Of a stretch of 11,267 nucleotides of DNA, positions 7,254-11,267 are shown piece after piece. Location of the stretch: contig DDXG01000133.1 in assembly GCA_002347125.1 (NCBI GenBank), positions 1 through 11,267 of the forward strand, given 5' to 3'. This DNA comes from Phycisphaerales bacterium UBA2266 (GTDB lineage Bacteria > Planctomycetota > Phycisphaerae > Sedimentisphaerales > Anaerobacaceae). The notes under the pieces were generated by a model. That model had not been told where the DNA came from. It searched no databases and saw only the letters and a list, made by a program, of their open reading frames with translations. The position numbers were made by a program, and so were the translations under genes. Each line of letters begins with the position of its first letter. Positions within the stretch are counted from its first letter, which is position 1.

Positions 7254-8870
7254 ATGGACACGACGCGACAATCACGGCGGGATTTCCTCAAGAGGGTGGG
7301 CGCCGGCGCCGCTGCACTGGCGGGTCTGGACAGGTTGCCGGCGGCACTCTCGGGACAGCCGGGCAGGCCCAACATCATCCTGGTCATGCTCGATGACATG
7401 GGTTTCTCCGACATCGGCTGCTACGGTTCGGAGATTCCCACACCCAACATAGATCGGCTGGCGGCCAATGGGCTGCGCTTCACGCAATTCTACAACACGG
7501 CCCGATGCTGCCCGACGCGGGCGTCGCTGCTGACCGGCCTGTACTCACATCAGACGGGCATCGGCCAGATGACCGACGACAAGGGCTGGCCCGGCTATCG
7601 GGGGTTTCTCAACCGCAACTGCGTGACCATCGCCGAAGTGCTGCGGCCGGCGGGCTACCGTACCTTCATCGCGGGCAAGTGGCATGTGGGCTCCGAGAAC
7701 AAGGCCTGGTGGCCCCTCCAACGCGGTTTTGACCGATTCTTTGGCGTCCCGGAGGGCGGGGGCTTCTATTTCAAGCCCAAGGGCGGGCGGACGGTTGTGC
7801 TGGATAACAACGTGGCGTATGACGAGAATTCGACCATGCCGGACGGGTGGTACACCACCGACGCCTTCACGGACTACGGCATCACATTCGTCGAGGAGGC
7901 CGTCGAAAGGAGGCAGCCGTTCTTTTTCTACCTGGCATATAACGCCCCGCACTGGCCGTTGCAGGCGATCCGGGAGGATATCGAACGCCACCGCGGCAGG
8001 TACATGGTCGGCTGGGATGCCCTGCGGCAGCAACGGCACCAGCGCATGACCGAGATGGGCCTGGTGGATGAAGGCTGGCCGCTGAGTCCGCGCGACCCGG
8101 AGGCCTCGGCGTGGGAGGACGTGCCACAGGAGAAGAAGCGTTTCATGGATTGGAAGATGGCCATCTACGCCGCGCAGATTGAGCGGGTCGACCGCAACAT
8201 CGGCCGACTCGTCCGACGCCTGGAGGAACTCGGCGTCTTCGATAATACGCTGATCTTGTTTCTGGCGGACAACGGCGGCTGCGCCGAGGGTGGAATCTGG
8301 GGTTTCGACCGCATGCAGGGGCAACTCGGGAGTAGCGACTCGGATTCCAGTTACGGTCAGAGCTGGGCGAACGCCTCGGACACGCCATTCAAGCTGTACA
8401 AGCACTGGGTGCACGAGGGGGGAATCGCCAGCCCGCTCATTGCGCACTGGCCCGGCCGCATCCGCGACAAGGGCGCCCTGCGTCACCAGGTGGGCCATGT
8501 GATCGACCTGATGGCAACGTGCCTTGACGCCGCCGGCGTTGAGTATCCGACGACACACCAGGGCAACGACATCCTGCCGCTGGAGGGCAAGAGCCTTGTT
8601 CCCGCATTCAACGACAAGCCCGTCGAGCGCGAGGCCCTGTACTGGGAGCACGAGGGCAACCGGGCCGTTCGATGCGGCCGATGGAAGCTCGTCTCGAAGT
8701 ACCCGGGCGACTGGGAACTCTACGACCTGGAGGCCGACCGCACGGAGCTGAGGAACCTGGCGCAGGAACACCCGGACAAGGCCGAGGAGCTGCGGCAGAT
8801 GTACGACCGCTGGGCCCGGCGGTGCGGGGTGCGGCCGTGGCCCGTGAAGAAGGCGACGGCCTCATCCTGA
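7254..8870 (+). CDS. Tat-exported type I (S1) sulfatase, arylsulfatase-like
   Basis: A 538-residue formylglycine-dependent sulfatase that hydrolyses sulfate esters. The N-terminus has a twin-arginine signal (SRRDFLKRVGAGAAALAG, residues 7-24), so the enzyme is exported folded; the Cys is converted to formylglycine in the cytoplasm before export. The alkaline-phosphatase-fold core begins PNIILVMLDDMG (metal ligands D47, D48). The modification site is CCPTRASLLTG with C85 as the formylglycine residue (C-x-P-x-R; here x is also Cys). Further active-site elements are GKWHVG (K142, H144), APHWP (H233), LADNGG (D339, N340) and TPFKLYKHWVHEGG (K380). The C-terminal subdomain carries the usual VRCGRWKLVSK and YDLEADRTELRNLA motifs. 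The site looks complete. GGAGG (7240-7244) is 9 nt from the ATG, but within an inverted repeat. The TPFK-YKHW-HEGG signature recalls the broad S1_4 group; the substrate is undetermined. Confidence 0.95.
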   Translation: MDTTRQSRRDFLKRVGAGAAALAGLDRLPAALSGQPGRPNIILVMLDDMGFSDIGCYGSEIPTPNIDRLAANGLRFTQFYNTARCCPTRASLLTGLYSHQTGIGQMTDDKGWPGYRGFLNRNCVTIAEVLRPAGYRTFIAGKWHVGSENKAWWPLQRGFDRFFGVPEGGGFYFKPKGGRTVVLDNNVAYDENSTMPDGWYTTDAFTDYGITFVEEAVERRQPFFFYLAYNAPHWPLQAIREDIERHRGRYMVGWDALRQQRHQRMTEMGLVDEGWPLSPRDPEASAWEDVPQEKKRFMDWKMAIYAAQIERVDRNIGRLVRRLEELGVFDNTLILFLADNGGCAEGGIWGFDRMQGQLGSSDSDSSYGQSWANASDTPFKLYKHWVHEGGIASPLIAHWPGRIRDKGALRHQVGHVIDLMATCLDAAGVEYPTTHQGNDILPLEGKSLVPAFNDKPVEREALYWEHEGNRAVRCGRWKLVSKYPGDWELYDLEADRTELRNLAQEHPDKAEELRQMYDRWARRCGVRPWPVKKATASS

Positions 8871-8905
8871 CGCGATAACCCCCTTTCTTCAGGAGGAACG
8901 ACACG

Positions 8906-10330
8906 ATGAACCGACGCAGTTTCCTCAAGCGATTCGCCGCCGCGGCCTTGGCGGGCCATGCCATTCCAGAAGTCCTTGCCGGCGGAGCGGACAAGCCCCG
9001 CAAGCCGAACTTCGTTATCATCTTCGCCGATGATCTCGGGTATGGGGACCTGGGGTGCTTCGGCCATCCGACCATCAAGACGCCCAACCTCGACCGGATG
9101 GCGGCCGAGGGGCAGAAGTGGACGAGCTTCTACGTCGGGGCGAGCGTCTGCACGCCGAGCCGGGCGGCGTTGCTGACCGGGCGGTTGCCCATCCGCAGCG
9201 GGATGTGCTCGGATGTGCGGCGGGTGCTGTTCCCCGATTCGGCGTCGGGTCTGCCGGAAACCGAGGTGACGCTGGCTGAGGGGCTCAAGAGCGTCGGCTA
9301 CCGCACGGCGTGCATCGGCAAGTGGCATCTGGGCCACCTCAAGCCGCATCTGCCGACGAGCAACGGGTTCGATTCGTACTTCGGCGTGCCGTACAGCAAT
9401 GATATGGACCGCGTGGGCGGGCAGGGGCGGCAGGCCTTCTTCGAGCCCAGGGTCGAGTACTGGAACGTGCCTCTGATGCGGGATGAGAAGATCATCGAGC
9501 GACCGGCCGACCAGAACACGCTTACGAAGCGCTACAACCAAGAGGCGGTCAAGTTCATCCGATCGGCGGGCGATAAGCCGTTCTTCCTGTATCTGGCGCA
9601 CAATCTGCCGCACGTGCCGTTGTTCTGTTCGGACGACTTCCGCGGCAAGAGTCCTCGCGGTCTCTATGGCGACGTCGTCGAGGAGATCGACCACGGCGTG
9701 GGCATGGTGCTCGATGCCCTGCGGCAGGGGGGGCTGGCCGAGAATACCTATGTCGTGTTCACCTCCGACAACGGCCCGTGGCTGACGTACGATGAGCATG
9801 GCGGCTCGGCCGGTCTGCTCCGCGAGGGCAAAGGCTGCACCTTCGAGGGTGGGATGCGGGAGCCGTGCGTGATGTGGTGGCCGGGGCGAATCAGGCCGGG
9901 GGTGGTCCGCGAGATGGGTTCGACGATGGACCTGTATACGACGATGCTGACCCTGGCCGGGGCGCAGATTCCGCGGGACCGGGTCGTAGACGGCCTGGAC
10001 CTCTCGCCGGCGCTGTTCGGAACCGGTCCCAGCCCCCGCAACACCATGTTCTACTACCGCGGCCGAAGACTCTACGCCGTGCGCAAGGGCCCCTTCAAGG
10101 CCCATTTCATCACCCAGCCGGCCTACACCCCCGGAGGGCCGCAGGAACACGACCCACCCCTGCTGTACAACCTCGAGCACGACCCATCGGAGAAGTACAA
10201 CATCGCCGACAAGCACCCAAATGTCATCGCGGACATCCTCCAGGAGGTCGCCAGGCACAAGAGCGAACTGGTCCCCGGCGAGGACCGGCTGGCGGCCCGG
10301 ATACAGGAGCAGGCCCAGCGGGGTCAATAG
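8906..10330 (+). CDS. Tat-exported type I (S1) sulfatase
   Basis: A 474-residue sulfatase with a canonical twin-arginine signal (NRRSFLKRFAAAALAG, residues 2-17). The catalytic core shows PNFVIIFADDLGYGDLG (D42, D43), the formylglycine site SVCTPSRAALLTGR (C82), GKWHLG (K139, H141), HNLPHVP (H236), FTSDNGPW (D288, N289) and GKGCTFEGGMREP (K309). The C-terminal part has a KGPFKAHF strand and YNLEHDPSEKYNIAD. It belongs to a different S1 subgroup from the neighbouring sulfatase: it has VPYSNDMD after the catalytic His region and EGGMREP instead of HEGGIASP. The two therefore probably act on different linkages of one glycan. AGGAGG at 8891-8896 is 9 nt from the ATG, a strong ribosome site. It lies 35 nt behind the first sulfatase, probably in one transcript. 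No sulfatase-maturing enzyme is in the window. A repeat array starts on the base after its TAG. Confidence 0.95.
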   Translation: MNRRSFLKRFAAAALAGHAIPEVLAGGADKPRKPNFVIIFADDLGYGDLGCFGHPTIKTPNLDRMAAEGQKWTSFYVGASVCTPSRAALLTGRLPIRSGMCSDVRRVLFPDSASGLPETEVTLAEGLKSVGYRTACIGKWHLGHLKPHLPTSNGFDSYFGVPYSNDMDRVGGQGRQAFFEPRVEYWNVPLMRDEKIIERPADQNTLTKRYNQEAVKFIRSAGDKPFFLYLAHNLPHVPLFCSDDFRGKSPRGLYGDVVEEIDHGVGMVLDALRQGGLAENTYVVFTSDNGPWLTYDEHGGSAGLLREGKGCTFEGGMREPCVMWWPGRIRPGVVREMGSTMDLYTTMLTLAGAQIPRDRVVDGLDLSPALFGTGPSPRNTMFYYRGRRLYAVRKGPFKAHFITQPAYTPGGPQEHDPPLLYNLEHDPSEKYNIADKHPNVIADILQEVARHKSELVPGEDRLAARIQEQAQRGQ

Positions 10331-10442
10331 GTCTACGGCGTGGACGTGTGTATGATTGGGGTGGCGGCCTTTGCCGAAGGCAAGGGCCGGACCGAATCGG
10401 CCCTTCGCTGGTGCGAAAGGCCGCCACCCGTTCTATGGATAA
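10331..10442 (+). repeat. Palindromic repeat unit 1 (complete)
   Basis: The unit opens with GTCTACGGCGTG, then a 3' part of variable spacer. GGGTGGCGGCCTTT (10359-10372) pairs perfectly with AAAGGCCGCCACCC (10416-10429). Between them lie three contiguous hairpins: GCC-GAA-GGC (10373-10381), AAGGGCCG with CGGCCCTT around an 8-nt loop (10382-10405), and CGC-TGGT-GCG (10406-10415). Every base of the junction is paired, so the unit can form a cruciform or cloverleaf. It ends with GTTCTATGGATAA before the next GTCTACGG. There is no T-run, so it is not a classical terminator, but it could still mark the 3' end of the sulfatase transcript. Confidence 0.85.
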
Positions 10443-10546
10443 GTCTACGGCGTGGGCACGTGCATTACTGGGGTGGCGGCCTTTGCCGAAGGCAAGGGCC
10501 GGATCGAATCGCCCCTTCGCGTGCGCGAAAGGCCGCCCCCCGATGG
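10443..10546 (+). repeat. Palindromic repeat unit 2 (shortened 3' tail)
   Basis: This has the same architecture as unit 1: outer arms 10471-10484 and 10528-10541 (one T/C mismatch), hairpins 10485-10493, 10494-10517 (one C/C mismatch) and 10518-10527. The last hairpin keeps CGC/GCG stems but has loop GTGC instead of TGGT. The 29-nt lead after GTCTACGGCGTG has diverged and contains the palindrome GCACGTGC (10456-10463). The tail reads CCCGATGG where unit 1 has CCCGTTCTATGG, consistent with a 4-nt deletion. The unit then runs into the leader of the transposase gene. Confidence 0.8.
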
Positions 10547-10575
10547 TACACGCTACAGAGCAGGGCGGCCATCGG
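10540..10575 (+). promoter_or_regulatory. Inverted repeat in the transposase leader
   Basis: CCGATGG (10540-10546) and CCATCGG (10569-10575) are perfect reverse complements 22 nt apart. In addition GGGCGGCC (10563-10570) is the exact complement of GGCCGCCC (10531-10538) in the 3' outer arm of repeat unit 2. That arm can therefore pair either within the repeat or with the transposase leader. These are mutually exclusive folds seen directly in the sequence; a regulatory role is inferred. Confidence 0.35.
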
Positions 10576-10599
10576 TCAAACCAGTGCGTCTATGCCTCT

Positions 10600-11169
10600 A
10601 TGAGAAGAAACGGTAAGTACACCAGGACTTGTGTTCGATTCAACGATTCGGGCGATGCTCACGAATTGACCTTCAGTTGTCTTCGGAACCGGCCATTCCT
10701 CTCGAAACCTCGAACGTGCCAATGGCTGGTGGAGTCGATTGAAGCGGCCCGTCGTGAACTCGCCTTATCTGTATGGGCCTATGTGTTCATGCCCGACCAC
10801 GTTCATCTGCTCATCCGCCCCCGCAGAGACCAGTACTCCATATCAGAGATTCTTCAGGCGATCAAGCAGCCGGTCGCAGTCAAGGCTATCACCTGGCTCA
10901 GGAAGAACAACCCCCAGGGCCTACGGTTGCTTGAGACGGACCAAGCCCACCGCCAATACCGCTTCTGGCGCAAGGGCGGCGGGTATGATCGCAATATCAC
11001 TCGCACGGACAGCCTTACAGAGGTTGTTCGGTATATACACGCCAACCCGTTGCGCAAGGGTCTGGCTGAGACCCCCGAGCAGTGGTACTACTCGAGCGCC
11101 GCGGAGTGGAGCGGCTTGAGAGAAGGTCCGCTGCGAATCGACAAGGATGATTGGCCTGTATTCGTGTGA
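10600..11169 (+). CDS. REP-associated tyrosine transposase (RAYT, Y1/HUH family)
   Basis: A 189-residue, intact Y1-type HUH transposase. The metal-binding HUH motif is HVH at H67 and H69 within FMPDHVHLLIRP. The likely catalytic Tyr is Y145 in VVRYIHANPLRKGL, the motif typical of the family. HELTFSCLRNRPFL (21-34) and FWRKGGGYDRNI (122-133) fit the RAYT subgroup more than IS200 TnpA. These enzymes cut and join single-stranded DNA at REP palindromes through a 5'-phosphotyrosine. The frame stays open upstream for hundreds of bases, but the protein resembles the family only from the ATG at 10600, with no nearer alternative start. No clear Shine-Dalgarno precedes it. A three-codon reading frame (ATG at 10592) ends in a TGA overlapping the start. 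The gene sits between repeat copies, which are the likely substrate. Confidence 0.9.
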   Translation: MRRNGKYTRTCVRFNDSGDAHELTFSCLRNRPFLSKPRTCQWLVESIEAARRELALSVWAYVFMPDHVHLLIRPRRDQYSISEILQAIKQPVAVKAITWLRKNNPQGLRLLETDQAHRQYRFWRKGGGYDRNITRTDSLTEVVRYIHANPLRKGLAETPEQWYYSSAAEWSGLREGPLRIDKDDWPVFV

Positions 11170-11197
11170 CCGGAGGTGCTGCCGTATATTCTGCTGT

Positions 11198-11243
11198 TCG
11201 GCCCTTCGCTGGCGCGAAAGGCCGCCACCCGTTCTGTGGATAA
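11198..11243 (+). repeat. Palindromic repeat, 3' half only
   Basis: These 46 nt match 10397-10442 of unit 1 with two differences. They contain the 3' strand of the central hairpin (CGGCCCTT, 11199-11206), the small hairpin CGC-TGGC-GCG (11207-11216), the 3' outer arm AAAGGCCGCCACCC (11217-11230) and the tail. The 5' outer arm and the first hairpin are absent: the sequence before 11198 is the end of the transposase segment. The break falls at the loop of the central hairpin. Confidence 0.8.
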
Positions 11244-11267
11244 GTCTACGGCGTGGACGTGTGTATG
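11244..11267 (+). repeat. Start of a further repeat unit, cut by the window edge
   Basis: These 24 nt are identical to the start of unit 1 (10331-10354), from GTCTACGG to GTGTATG. The array therefore continues beyond the window, and the transposase is inside the array rather than at its end. Confidence 0.8.

Larger units (their letters stand above)
10331..11267 (+). mobile_element. RAYT transposase gene embedded in an array of four-way-junction palindromic repeats
   Basis: The stretch holds a repeat unit of about 112 nt present as one full copy, one nearly full copy, one half copy and one start cut by the window edge. A REP-associated tyrosine transposase gene lies between the second and third copies. 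Single-copy RAYT genes flanked by their cognate palindromes are a known arrangement; RAYTs are HUH enzymes related to IS200/IS605 transposases and act on such repeats. The left boundary is sharp, at the sulfatase stop codon; the right boundary is outside the window. Whether the unit moves today cannot be told from one locus. Confidence 0.6.

Noticed and set aside
8720..10327. 535-codon minus-strand frame opposite the second sulfatase
   Set aside because: Shadow of a motif-complete sulfatase gene; no recognisable domain.
10331..10442. Simple Rho-independent terminator for the sulfatase operon
   Set aside because: Strong hairpins are present but no T-run follows, and the unit recurs on both sides of the transposase.
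10331..10546. CRISPR array
   Set aside because: The repeated part is long and self-complementary, the spacer-like segments are themselves homologous between units, and no cas gene is present.
9865..10599. Upstream extension of the transposase frame into the sulfatase gene
   Set aside because: The frame is open by chance through the sulfatase and repeats; similarity to the RAYT family begins at the ATG at 10600.

Overview
The window is high-GC DNA (by eye well above 55% G+C). Its gene content points to a free-living polysaccharide degrader of the Planctomycetota/Verrucomicrobiota type, most likely Phycisphaerae-like. The support is secreted glycan-active enzymes, two Tat-exported type I sulfatases, tandem DUF4870 membrane proteins and a REP-associated tyrosine transposase (RAYT) beside palindromic repeats. 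The taxon is an inference; no rRNA or marker gene is present.

Left part, plus strand (1-3935): the last 24 codons of a gene whose C-terminus resembles DUF4038/GH140-type glycosidases, then a GH127 glycosidase and a secreted right-handed beta-helix protein of GH141/GH120 type. The genes are 15-21 nt apart or overlap by ATGA, so they look like one operon for plant-type cell-wall glycans. The family combination recalls the rhamnogalacturonan-II enzymes of Bacteroides.

Middle: a minus-strand gene (5815-3860) for a membrane-anchored protein of unrecognised family. It carries a Cys-His-Asp series resembling a transglutaminase-like catalytic core, and its 3' end overlaps the beta-helix gene by 76 bp. 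A 414-bp non-coding gap (5816-6229) holds a terminator-like hairpin and a plausible promoter. Two tandem DUF4870 small membrane proteins follow (6230-7151).

Right part, plus strand: two Tat-signal sulfatases (7254-8870 and 8906-10330), both with complete formylglycine motifs, 35 nt apart and probably co-transcribed. The translation start of the first is enclosed by a long inverted repeat that could hide its ribosome binding site.

Right end (10331-11267): the most unusual part. A repeat of about 112 nt begins at the base after the second sulfatase stop codon and is present as one full copy, one nearly full copy, one half copy and the start of another that leaves the window. Each full unit folds on paper into a four-way junction: a 14-bp outer stem and three hairpins with no unpaired base between the arms. 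A RAYT gene (10600-11169) sits inside this array. This looks like a RAYT with its cognate repeats, with a repeat structure more elaborate than the usual single REP hairpin.
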